A DNA stretch of 64,000 nucleotides from Labyrinthula sp. Ha. Its lineage: Eukaryota > Sar > Bigyra > Labyrinthulida > Labyrinthulaceae. Positions 45,760-57,225 of the stretch are shown one piece after another. The notes under the pieces are model-generated. The model was not told the origin of the DNA. It did not search any database and saw nothing but the letters and a program-made list of their open reading frames with translations. Position numbers and translations under genes: made by a program. Position 1 is the first letter of the stretch, and the number at the start of each line of letters is the position of its first letter. The stretch is taken from NCBI GenBank assembly GCA_015227615.1, contig JAALGZ010000028.1, forward strand, positions 186,001 through 250,000, in the 5' to 3' direction.

Positions 45760-46353
45760 ATGGAAAACAAGAAAATTAATGTAACACTTATAGGAGATGG
45801 AGCAACTGGGAAAACATGTCTTATATTAGCTTATTTGGATCCTGTTCGTTTGGAAAGAGAAAGGTATAGATATCCTCCAACAGTATTAGAAAGGTATTTT
45901 GTTGAATTTCCTATATCAAGCACTGAGGTTGTAGATGTGGAAATAATAGACACAGGTGGACAAGAAAAATTAATTAATATAACTCGTCTTTGTTATTCTG
46001 AAACTGATGTATTCATTCTTTGCTACAGCTCTGTAGAACAGAAAAACTTTAGCAATCTTGAGAATATTTGGGTGCGTGATATAAGAAATTCAAATCTAGC
46101 TAAGGACTATATCTTTATACTTTGTGGCACTAAAATTGACCTTGTACAGAATTATAGTACTCATATGAAAGATCATGTAACAGAAAAAGAAATAAAAAAA
46201 CTTGCAAAGAAAGTTAGAGCAAAAGGTAAAATTAACTGTAGTGCCTTAAAAGGTACTAATGTCAAAGAAGTATTTGAAATGAGTATTAAGGCTGCATACG
46301 AGAATAAATATATTAAGAAAAAAAGTGAAGAAAATAAATGTATTGTTTTATAA
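45760..46353 (+). CDS. Rho-family small GTPase, variant switch regions
   Basis: A 197-residue protein. I chose the ATG at 45760 because the P-loop begins 12 residues later, as in Rho proteins; the frame is open from 45667. Motifs are GDGATGKTC (12-20), PPTVLERY with the effector Thr41, DTGGQE (64-69), GTKID (123-127) and CSALKG. The C-terminus CIVL is a CaaX box expected to be geranylgeranylated, after a basic run (KYIKKK). The Rho insert helix is present but about six residues shorter than in Rac. Switch I is about four residues longer than in Rac (RLERERYRYPPT). The Ala of the usual DTAGQE is Gly. Rho GTPases control actin and polarity at membranes. It is divergently paired with Roco 1. Confidence 0.88.
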   Translation: MENKKINVTLIGDGATGKTCLILAYLDPVRLERERYRYPPTVLERYFVEFPISSTEVVDVEIIDTGGQEKLINITRLCYSETDVFILCYSSVEQKNFSNLENIWVRDIRNSNLAKDYIFILCGTKIDLVQNYSTHMKDHVTEKEIKKLAKKVRAKGKINCSALKGTNVKEVFEMSIKAAYENKYIKKKSEENKCIVL

Positions 46354-49300
46354 AATTAGTTTGTAGTAGTTTATTAGAACTTTAAGAGTTCAAAGAATAT
46401 ATATTTTACAAACTAAAATATTCCTTCTTGCAACTTATACGTTCGGTTAATCATTTCCAAGAAGTTAATTATGAACTTTAAATTAAACAAAATTCACAAA
46501 ATACTGAAATTATTCCATAAAATAAATTCAATATCTCCCAAATTTCAAATCTATGCAGTATAGATTTCGACTCTAGAGAAATAACACATTCACCGATTTT
46601 CAGAGAAGGGAAAGCCTTTGGGATTTTTTTTAAGGATATCTATGAAAGGTCAATTAGGTATTGTTGTCTCGTGTTTCCGCGTCAAACCTTCTCAAGGATA
46701 CTTTAATTTCTTGAGAAAAAGTGAAAGCATAGGAAACAAAAATAAGAAAAATGCACAGAAATCTGTAAACCTATACACTCATAGCTTTTTATCTTTCCTA
46801 CTTGAATTTTAAAGGGTATAAGACCACTTTATTAGAACAGGGGGATGGTTTTGGTAATTAGTTACAGCTCCCAGTAAAAAAATAAGAAAATACTTGAAGA
46901 TTATTGTGGAAATATGAATTAAAAATAGCTAACTCTGTTCACTTAATATCTCGTTATTATATTAATCTGTTGAAAATTGCCAAAGAAGTTATCTTATTGA
47001 TAAACTATATATATAGGATATTGTTTTATTATATAATAATACAGATATATGGTTGAGATTCGGGAAATGTTCTCGATATAGTCTTATCGAAACACCGAAC
47101 TTTATTTTCAATTCTCGTCTCGTTTTATTTTCATAGTTTCGCATCTTGACTCTTTCTTGGTAATTTCTCGATTTCTCGAACATCTTTGGACCGACTCTAT
47201 TTCTCTGGTCATCTTGACAATTAGTAGAGCTTCGTGGATGAATATATCAGATTTTTTCAATGTTTCTTTTCAATATTTTTTCTTTCCCTGTTGTATATAC
47301 ACTTCGTAGTCAAATTCTTTGGATCATGAAAAAATACTCGTTTCAACTAGACTACATAGATTCTACAAATGCAATCGTTCCTTATAAATATGTTTTCATT
47401 TTTTAAGCTGGTTCAGCTGACTGTCATTGTCATCACTTGAGCGGCACGTGTTTACATCTACCTCAGTAAATGTTATTATTTTAAGCGAATAGTTGGCCTT
47501 TTGACACCAAAGAAAAAACTAAATATTTAAACAAAACATTTCTGATATACTATGCTTTCTATTTGTTTTTAATGTGAGTTTGTCTATATTTAAGTAACTG
47601 TTTTCATATTTCTCAAGGCTATGACAATACCAAGCCATGATTTTATTCTTTATGTATACCACTCAATTCTTGTTACAACATTATTGTAACCTATGAGGCT
47701 CAACTATTGGAACATTACTAACAGTTCATTCTTAAAATATTAAGATTTCAATGTTGGAAGAAACTTTTCTACTCTTTTCTTTTGAAGCCATGTTGTACTT
47801 GTGGTGGAATATCCAGGAACTGGAAAACTTAGTTCTCGGAGTACTTAAGGTATAAAAAAACTAAGTGTTGTTTTTGAGGGCTTTTAAAAGTAAGAAGCAG
47901 GGTTCATAGCAAAGTATAGGATTTGAAATAATCAACTTTATGTAGCATACCAAATTCTATCAAATTATGGAACTTTTATTTTATACTTACTAGAAAATAA
48001 TGAAGAAACAAGCTACAGTACTTCTATAAGCTCTTAGTTCTAGCACATATGTAAAATTTATGAGCTATTATAAACAATAGTGCTTATCTTTTTGGTTAAG
48101 CCATGTTTTTTAAGAATTTAATATGATAGCCATATAATCAATAACACCCTTTCAACTCTTCTACAAAGCTCCAAAGATATTGAAAACTAAACCTAGCACT
48201 TACTCACATAAAATTTGGAGTATTAAAACAATATAAAGTATAAAAGAACCATGATTACTAAGAATAATGTACATAGTATTTCTTAGTTGTTGTCACGAAA
48301 CTAACCTCAAATAGAAAATTATCCTTCACAATATGTTTCATATTTAAAAAACCTTTCCAACCATGTATTGTTTCAAGGTATTGGATAAGGATGAATACTT
48401 TAAACCCTAAAAAAGGCTAATTTTGAGGGTGATTTTCACTTATTTTACAGATATATAAAAAACATACATTCAAACGTAACATCATGAACAATAACTCTAT
48501 AGATGATATGAATCTTTTCGGACCCTAAATATTAATCATATCTAACTTCTAAAACCATTTCTCAGGTTTTTTCTTCTCCATTTACTTGTAACTGAGCTAA
48601 ACTTCACTCTGGAAAGTCAAATGTTGAAAAATTGCACATCTGAAAACACGAAATCAATCGGCTTTGCTATAATCCTATCAAATTTTGTGTTGATTAACCA
48701 ATAACTATAAGAAAAGAATCTTTAAATTTAATTTCTATTTTGTGGAAGTTTTTAATATTTTGTTAAAAAAAGTCGATAAAGGAATAATTTGCAGTTTTTG
48801 TCAACGTTAATTCATGTAATGCGTCACGAAACACTCGTCCATAGCTTAAACAGGCCTTAAAAGTTGAAAAAACTGACGAATTTAGATGAAACAATAAACA
48901 TGATTAGAAAATAAAGTAATTGTATAGAGTTTCACGCAATGTATCCTATTTCCAAGATTACGGAAACCTTATAAAAGGCTACTGTTAAATGTCAAATTTT
49001 CCTGAATGAGCGATAAAAGCCAACAAAACATTCTGAAAAATGATAGCTACATTTTATTAATGATAATTAAGGCTTTCCTCAACCTCAGTTCCAACAATTT
49101 CAAAGAATTTCGCTATTAATCCCAACGATAGTTACTTGGATAAATGAATTTTCGTGTTAAAATCAACTGTAAAATAGTCAAAACTGAGCTCCAAATTGGC
49201 GAAGTACAATAAAATTGCCCTCTTAGATTGTTTAATAATAGTTACCAGTAATTTAGAATAGATACAGATACATTCTGGGGGTTTTAATACTTCTAATGAT

Positions 49301-51370
49301 GCAAACCTCATTCATTCTAATTTAAGTTCCTAGTTATGAATAATAGTTTTCTCTTACCTCTTAAACATAAAAAAGAATGCAAAACCTAAAACAATTTAAT
49401 ATATATATTACTGCAAATATTCAGAGTAAATAAGTTTTGGTTTTATGAAAAACTCGTATTTGAGGCGTTTCTATGGAATACTTAAATCGGAAAACTGATA
49501 TTCTTGTTTGCGCAAGTTAAATAAGTTAGACATGATTAATCAAGCGTTACTAGTATCATGTCAATGAAAATACAATTTGCTTCTAAATGGTATTATTGAA
49601 TTTTTTAGCCCTTAGCAAATTTTCTTATTATGTTGTATTAGAACATAACTAAATCCATTTGAATCTTTTTCCTAAGAGTTAATCTTGTTAGACTTTGATT
49701 CAGAGAAAGTAATTCAAATCATTTTAAATAGAGAATTTCTCTTCAGCTGTGGTATTTATGCTATTTAGTTCAAATTTATACTTATTGGAAAATTCTTCAA
49801 TTTTTTGTGACACCATATTCTTATTATATACTATTATTGGAAGAGATAACTACTCACAAATAGGCTGTGACCAGGATTGGCGTTAATATTAATTACTTCT
49901 AGGGTTGTTTTACCTATAGAATTTTGGGTGCACCAGAATAGGATGAATTTGGATTGAACTTACGAAATGAAAAGAAATACAAGGAATTAACAAGAAAAAA
50001 ATGATATCACCTGAGGGAGAATGACTAGTTAGAAGTGGGAATATTTGCTAAGCTGGATAGTAGTACTATTGATTAGATAATACCTGAACCAAACAATGAT
50101 CTTGTGACTTCACTTCGTAAGAAACCTTGCAAGAATAAAGTTGAAAATACGTCATAGAGGTAGTTGACACCATTTAAAGATTCGTTAATCTACAATGAAA
50201 ATAACGAAAATCTGTCCATGTGGTGCAGGTAATAAACATAGTTTCAAGGTTTAGCTTTCATAATGCGTGAAGTTATATCGGTCCAAACTAGCAGCAAGTC
50301 TTCTGAAAGCTTATTCATTAATGATGTTAAATATCCTTAGCGAAAATATCAAATTGCTGCTAAAAATCCTTGTGAAGAAGATGGATCTGGGATGTGGACA
50401 TTATGTTTCGAAAGTTTAAAACACGAATAAGTTGGTTACGGTTTCACAAAATAGGTTATTCTTGTTAAAGATGAAGTTTCACAGTAGGAATAATTTTCTA
50501 ATTAAGAGTTAAACAATGTATTTTGACATAGATCTTTCTTATAAACAATGCTGTCATATTGGTGCTTAATCTAAGCTCAACACTTTGGTATGCTCATCAT
50601 TTCACATTTTTATGTACTTGTAAGGTTTTAAGTAACAAGAGTTCTGGTGAAACAGGATAAAACACTTGATTTTTCTAACCTTATAAGTTTTTCTTTGTTT
50701 TGGTTTTTCTAGGCTTGTAATTTACAAGACTGTCTGCTTTGTTCTTGACATTGCATTATTAAGAGAAATTCTAGAACATGAATTCTCCGCGTTAAGATCA
50801 TTTCTCGAATCCTTCCCCCATTCTCGACAGAACCCTGAAAGTGCCCCTGGTCCTTTATTTTTTCTCAAGATTTCTTGAAAAGAAAACCATTTCTTGATTC
50901 TCAATTCCCATCAATGTTAACTAACATCGATCCTTATGGTAATGCACCACTTTGTTTAATATCTAAAACTATGAAAAACGACTACAAAGAAAAACAAGAA
51001 ACAATATTACAAGTATAACCAGATAAAAAATAGAACTAACAGAGGCAAAAAGGAGAGAATTGGGTTAATTGAGTCTCCTAGTTTATAGCTAAGAAAGTAT
51101 AGAAATCAATTTATTAAGAAGTTTTTTCTAAAGGCATAATCCTTTGTTAAAGGTTAAGAAAAAAGGACTACAACTTCAGAATATATAAATAGTGATCAAG
51201 AAAAATTTTCACGTGAATAGTTCTAGAAAATAGATATTCTTAACTTAGAATAATAGAACTAGTGGAATTATTTTAAAACTCTGAAAAAAAAACAGTTAGC
51301 CCTTGAAATCAGTCCAAACATTATTCATCTGATTAAATATCCGTCGTACATTTTGAAAACGGGGTTTCTT
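46354..51370. other. Gene-poor stretch with repeat A copy 1
   Basis: No gene recognised; open frames are at most about 64 codons. The middle holds repeat A copy 1 (47860-49575). The remainder is AT-rich with stops in all frames. It separates the two Roco genes together with the Rho gene. Confidence 0.5.
47860..49575. repeat. Dispersed repeat family A, copy 1
   Basis: About 1.7 kb collinear and in direct orientation with 55365-57225. Strongly matching blocks include catgaacaataactctatag, ttcttctccatttacttgta, aatgtatcctatttccaag and gaatactttaa(a/g)ccctaaaaaagg. Identity by eye is roughly 75-80 percent with scattered indels, so the copies are old. No open frame survives and no terminal repeats or target duplications are evident; the element class is undetermined. 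Confidence 0.85.
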
Positions 51371-53958
51371 TTACATTTCAAGTAGTGAAAACTCAGTCAT
51401 GGTTTCTTTCGAAATACTGTCTTCTAGGTAATAATTTTCTTCTACCTCTTGTTCATTCACATTGCTTTCTTCAATCAACTGCTGTATAAAACTTACAAGA
51501 AAACCATCTCTTTCTGTTCCAATAAATCTAAAACTAAGTTTGCTTTCTTTAATCACAAGTATATCAAGTATTTCATCAGGACCAAAAATTATTCTACAAA
51601 AGAACTTGAACAAATATGAATTTTGAAGCTTTTTGTGGTTAAGGAACATAAAAACAACTTTCAGAAACTTTTCTCTTGTAATTGGATTATCTGTTTTCCA
51701 CACTAAATCAGGAGTCAAAGATATTTTTAATTTTGAGTCTTTTACTTCAGGAAGTAATTCTGGAACAATAAAAGCATTTCTTTCTCTTGGATCTGTAAAT
51801 AAAACCAAACTGTGTAAAGCTAAGTTTAAAACATATTTTCTTTCTTTTTTTGTATATTGTTTTAATAAAACTTCAAATAAATCTTTTCTTATTATTCCTG
51901 TATCAATATATTTTCTATAATTTGAAAATACTTTTTTATTTGTTCTAAAAGCAAGTTGATGAAAACTTTCATCACGAATAAAACTCCCCAAAGCTTGAGC
52001 TAAAAAAGAAGGTGCAAAAAATATAAAATTTTCATTTTCAGATAAATTTATATCTTTGAAATAAGAAATAATTGCTTCTTTAGAATATATTTCTAACATT
52101 TCTTCCATTTCTTCTTCAGAAAAGTTACATTTTTTAGCTTTTAGTTTAAACTTTTGAACTGTCATATAACTTGATTCTTCTTGACAATTATCCAAAAATA
52201 ATACATAAACAGATTTAATCGATATATATGGATCAGATAGTTGATATATGCTCATTAACTCCTTTTTAATTGCGTCTTCACGACTGTTATTAGAATCAAT
52301 AGCATTTTCAACAGGAAAGAAAATAGTAGTTATATCTTCAAAGATAGTTAAATTCCCAGAAAGTTCAGAAATAAAGGATTCAAGCAAAAAATTTAACCTG
52401 TCAAGTGTTTTATTTTTCTTTAAAAAAGTATTTAAATAAGTTCCAATAAATAAAACAGGTGCTTTTGGAGTATTTCTTAAAATACTTTCACACCAAAATT
52501 TAAGTCTAAGTAAATCTTTTTCTTTTAACTTTGTCAAATTAAAAACAACTAAATAAATAGCTTTTTTATTCATAAAAATATGATGAACTGAAGAAAAAAC
52601 TTCTTGTCCACCAAAATCATAAACACGTAAAAAAGTATCATAAGTTATGAAATCTGAATCATAAAAACGTGTTGTGTACTGGTCAACAAAACTTTTCTCT
52701 CTTATAGTTCTTGTAAGCAACTCATCTTCAAAATCTAAGTTATATTTCGACTTTTTTTGAGCTTCATCTTGAGTAAAATATTCAATATTCAACATATTCT
52801 TTACTCTTTGCACACTTAGATCATATTTTGTAATAGGTTTAAACTTATTGAAGTTAACTTGAAATATTTGATAATATTCCAAAACTATAGTGGATTGTAT
52901 TTCTTTCTGAAAACTTTTTCCAGATAAGTTTCTTAATAAAGAAGTTTTTCCAGTTCTTCCATCACCTAAAAATAAAGCTAAACTAAATAAAATACCCATA
53001 AGAATAACTGGAACTTCTTTTAACAATTCTTCATCTTCATATTGACTTTGCAAAGAAGAATGAACAAGTTCTTCTAGTGTTTGACTTTTTCCTTTACGAA
53101 AAAGAAAAGTTTTAAAAAATTGAAGAACATGAATAGAAGGATGTGAATCAACTATTTCTTGTAATTCAATAATATCTTCTTCTAATGGCTTTTCAGATGG
53201 TTCAGTATGTCTATATGTCAAACCCTTTATTCTTTTATTAGATTTCAAGTAATTTCTAATAGCTGAAACAATAACATTATTTTTAACCTCTTCTTCAAAA
53301 CTAAGAATTCAATATTTTAATAAGAAATACTATATTCTTAAAATATTTTTATTAAAAGATAAACTTTTAAATATATTTGATATATATTTTGAACTGAGTT
53401 CATTTTCAGTTAGTCTAAATAATAATATAAAATATTTTTACCTGATATCTTTTACACTGATTGATTTCAATAAACTGTAAAAAGAACTCACTTCAGAAAT
53501 ATTACAGAAGCCAATACTAAACTAAGCATATTAAAAAATATACTCCAATTTATTCAGTTTCAAGATTTTAAATTTTTGAAAGTTTTGAAAATTTTCATCA
53601 CTGAATGTGCAATTCCAAAAACTAAAGTCAAAGAAACAAAATAAAATACCTAAGTTCTTTCATAGCTGGAAAACAAAGAATAAATCTTACAAATATAGAT
53701 TTAACAAAATGAAAGGGGCAATATCGAAAGCTAACATAAAGATAAAAGAAGATAGAATACTCTATAAGAGACACTTCTTTATCTTGTTGGATCCCTATGA
53801 GAAACTCTTCTATATCCCATTTGAACAGGTTTGGGTAGATAGGAATATTCTCAAGATTGTGTTCCCTTTGAATAATTTAGTTACTTAATATACCATACTA
53901 TTTTAAAGGTTGTTTTATCACCTCTTTCTTCATATTGTTTCTTGATTAATTTTAACAT
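51371..53958 (-). CDS. Roco protein 2: LRR-Roc-COR, eight exons
   Basis: Exons on the minus strand: 53958-53894, 53865-53761, 53730-53650, 53621-53544, 53516-53442, 53414-53331, 53300-52996 and 52965-51371. The introns are 28, 30, 28, 27, 27, 30 and 30 nt. The joined frame is exactly 796 codons. LRR strands include LIDFRYC, MKELSFWNC, KLDIGFC, LKSISVKD and LRIYFEEE. The Roc P-loop GDGRTGKT is at 265-272 and DFGGQE at 381-386. The G4 position reads GTYLNTF, not NKxD. The COR region follows and ends in an acidic tail; no kinase. The N-terminus (QYEERGDKTTFKIVW) aligns with that of Roco 1 (QYKNRQKNDSFEIIW), and six of the seven introns fall where Roco 1 has one in the LRR part, the seventh at the P-loop. 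Roco 1's seventh intron is absent here. The gene is flanked by the two copies of repeat A. Confidence 0.9.
52966..52995 (-). other. 30-nt, stop-free intron at the Roc P-loop of Roco 2
   Basis: Begins GTATTTTATT and ends TATTTTTAG, splitting the first Gly codon of GDGRTGKT. It is a multiple of three and has no stop, so the unspliced frame stays open and would add ten mostly hydrophobic residues before the P-loop. Splicing gives VPVILMGDGRTGKT, a normal beta-strand and P-loop, and the position equals the 29-nt intron of Roco 1. Confidence 0.85.
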
Positions 53959-54489
53959 TTTGTTTTGTTTATGTTATTTTAGTACATAAATTAATTGCCC
54001 AAAATATTTTTGTGCAAGAGTAATCATTCTAAAGAAACCAACTGGCTTTATTTAAAATCCTTTATCATGCTTATCGATAACTATCGGAAATTTAAATGTC
54101 TCAATTTCGCTTACCATTATTAACGGTAAGGAATCCTTAATGGATAGGAAATTAACGGAAATTTCAGTTGAAAACGATAAGAACAATAGATTTTATTGTT
54201 CCCAAAAAATTTTAAGAATTTAATATTCTTTCCCAAATAATATCTTCATAATATATTATATCTATATTCTTTCTATAAAGGAATAAAATTGAAGCAAAAG
54301 CTGACTCAAAAGTAGATGCAGCATAGAATGAACATCATGTGCAAACAATTTTATATTAAAATCTTCGTCTCACACCAACCTTACCCTTAGACTTATATCA
54401 ACCTAAGAACAAAATAAACTTCTAGAGAGTATGAAAATATTTAAAATATCTTTTGTAAACAATTTTAAAGAACTATTTCTACTTTCTGA

Positions 54490-55020
54490 GAGAAAATGCA
54501 ACTGAGAAAATAGAAGTAATACCCTGCCCATAGCAAGAATTTTGCATAATCTTTTTATAAAAATGCACCTATCTTCGCTCAAACCTCACTTCAGAATATT
54601 TATGGTACATCATTGAAAGGTACTCTAAAGGATCTTTTTAAAAAACTAAAATGAATCACTTAATTTACTTTTAATTATATGGAAACAGAACATATTTATT
54701 CGCGATAGCGAAAATTTTGCATAGTCTTCATATAGAGATGGTTGTATCTTGGCTTGATCTCATATCTGAGAAAATTAGGCGCATATTAAGAAAGCTCCAT
54801 GCAAGAGCTTCTAAAATAAATTATGTTAAATTATTGAAACTAATTTTAATTCTCTCAAAACAGAATGTATTACTTCGCGATAGTGAAAATTTGCATAATC
54901 TTCACAAAAAAATGAATGTATCTTGGCTTAAACTCCTTTTCAGAAAAGCTATAATGCATAGTTTAAAAGATATTTTAATTTTCCATGCACTCAAAGAAAG
55001 GAGTTTAGATTTTTAAGAAG
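54490..55020. repeat. Tandem repeat, about three 175-bp units
   Basis: The block (a)aaattttgcata(a/g)tcttc recurs with its TTTGC ends at 54544, 54720 and 54894, a period of 176 and 174 bp. Units two and three also share a cgcgata(g)c/tg string and the segment encoding VSWL. The 174-bp spacing is a multiple of three, and a 99-codon open frame (54717-55016) spans two units with matching peptide segments. Coding is doubtful. The array begins about 530 bp upstream of the Roco 2 start. Confidence 0.7.
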
Positions 55021-55364
55021 TAAATCACAAGTTATGTACGTTTTAATGTCTAAATATCAAGGCAAGATTTAGTATAGAAAAAATTTCCTCATTAAAAATC
55101 ATTTTTCTCAGTCAATACTTCGTCTTTTTAAACCAAATAAAATTCTAAGATGCTTCAAATCATAGTTTTTAAGATATTATAGCTTTTTATTTTCTTTTGT
55201 ATGAAAATAGTAGGGTTAAATTACGCATTTCTATATTTCTAGAATACTGCTCAATTTCAGGTCATACTTTTGTTTCTCTTGTATCTCGCTTATTTTTTAT
55301 GTAAAGCACTATTGTAATCTTTAGGACTTATCTTTAAAGTTTTTTTATCCACTGATTTTAAATC

Positions 55365-57225
55365 TTTGTTTTTGAGGGCTGAAAGATATTTTTCCATTCT
55401 GTTCTTTTCATGTCATCCTGTATTTAAGATGAATTTGTAAATAATTGTAAAGCTTATTTCTCAGTGAATTTTTTGAGTTATGAAAAACAAAATATAGTTT
55501 TGAAAATCTCTTTTAAATATCTCAGTACTTATATAAGATAGTATAGGATATAAAAAGAATTAACTCATGTAGAACGCAATATACCAGTAAAACATGGCTC
55601 ATCCACTTTATATCGACCAGAAAACAATGAAGAAAAAAGTTGCACCACCTCCGTAAACTATCAAGGTTAAGCCTTATATTTAAGTTAGACCTAGTAGCAA
55701 ACAATAGCGTTTTTTTCTTTTTTTTTATTATGGGGTGGTGAAAACTTTATCAGCGATTTTTTGAAAAACGCAGTATAATGCCCATAAAATCAGTATTACC
55801 TATTCAACTGTTCTTCAAAGCTCAAAACATATTGAAAACTAGAGCTAGTACTTACTAACATAAGAATTTAGAGTATTCAAACAACATGAAGTTTAAAAAA
55901 ACTTTGATTATTGAAAATAAAGCATATAGTATTTGTTAGTTCTTGTCACGAAATCTTCCTCAAATACAATATTATCACCCACAATGTGTTTCAGATTTAA
56001 AAAACCTTTTCAACCATGTGTTTTGTCAAGGTATTTAATAAGTATGAATACTTTAAGCCCTAAAAAAGGGTAATTTTAAGGGTCCTTTTCACTAAGTTTA
56101 CAGATCTCTAAAAAAACATACATTCAAATGTAACCTCATGAACAATAACTCTATAGATGATCTGATGCTTCTCTAACCCTAAGTATTCACCATATCTGAC
56201 TTTTAAAACTATATCCCAGGCTTTTTCTTCTCCATTTACTTGTAACTGAGCTAAACCTGACTCAGAAAAGTCAAATGTTGAAAATCTGCACGTCTGAAGA
56301 TACGAAATCACTCAGTTTTGCTAGAATCCCCTAAATTTTTGTACTAGGTAGCTCTAAGCAACCAAAGAACATGGCCTGCAACTTTTGATTCTGTATTTTA
56401 GGATACTTTTAATGTATTTTTTAAGAAAAATCGATATTGGGCTAAAATGCTATTTTTCTCAAATTCAATCCGTGTAATACCTCAAGAAATACTCGTTTAG
56501 AATCTTAATAGACCTCACCTGGTGAAAGAACTGGTGAATTTATGTCACGAACCAATTTGTTTGAGAATTGAAGTATTCTGCATAGACTTCCTAACAATGT
56601 ATCCTATTTCCAAGATCTCAGAAACTCTGAAAAAGGATACCCTTAAACGTCCAATATTCCTGAATGGGTGATACCAAGTAACAAAACATCCTGAGAAATG
56701 GTAGCCACTCAGAGATATGGATGATTTAGGATACCTCTGAGATTTTTTGGAGGAAACTTCAAGAACTTCCCTATTAATCTCAGCAATAATTATTTCGGTT
56801 AATTTAACTTTACTCCAAACTCAACTTTAAAATATTCAAAATTGAACTTCAAATGGAGAAAGTATAAAAAAAACCTGACTGCAACCTTATCTATGACCAA
56901 TTTACAGTAACTTAGAGAATAAAAAAAAATAAACCTTGAAGTTTTTATTGATTTTGAGTATACAAATTTCTGTCATCATAACTCCAATTCTTCAATAAGA
57001 ATGCTTGTTTTCTTGATTTCTAAATATGATAAGGTGCTCAAAGCGTAAGCTACTTTGGTAGAAATATAATTCTAAACATTTAGAGAGCATTTAGTTATAT
57101 TTTTTAAATAATATTACAGGTGTTTTCTAATATATATTTAAGGCAATAATATGACATTTTTGTTTGTAGCAGTTAAATAGGTTAGTCTTTGAATAACGAG
57201 GCACAATTAGTGTCATTTAAAAAAA
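55365..57225. repeat. Dispersed repeat family A, copy 2
   Basis: Collinear direct copy of 47860-49575; see that entry for shared blocks. Together the copies flank Roco 2 with about 7.5 kb between equivalent points. Confidence 0.85.

Noticed and set aside
53522-53543. A 22-nt intron at this site in Roco 2
   Set aside because: Using the first AG leads to a stop; the next TAG five bases on (27 nt) keeps the frame and restores the repeat.
53607-53888. A 93-codon plus-strand gene
   Set aside because: It lies antisense to Roco 2 exons 2-4 and their introns, has no family features, and is explained as a shadow.
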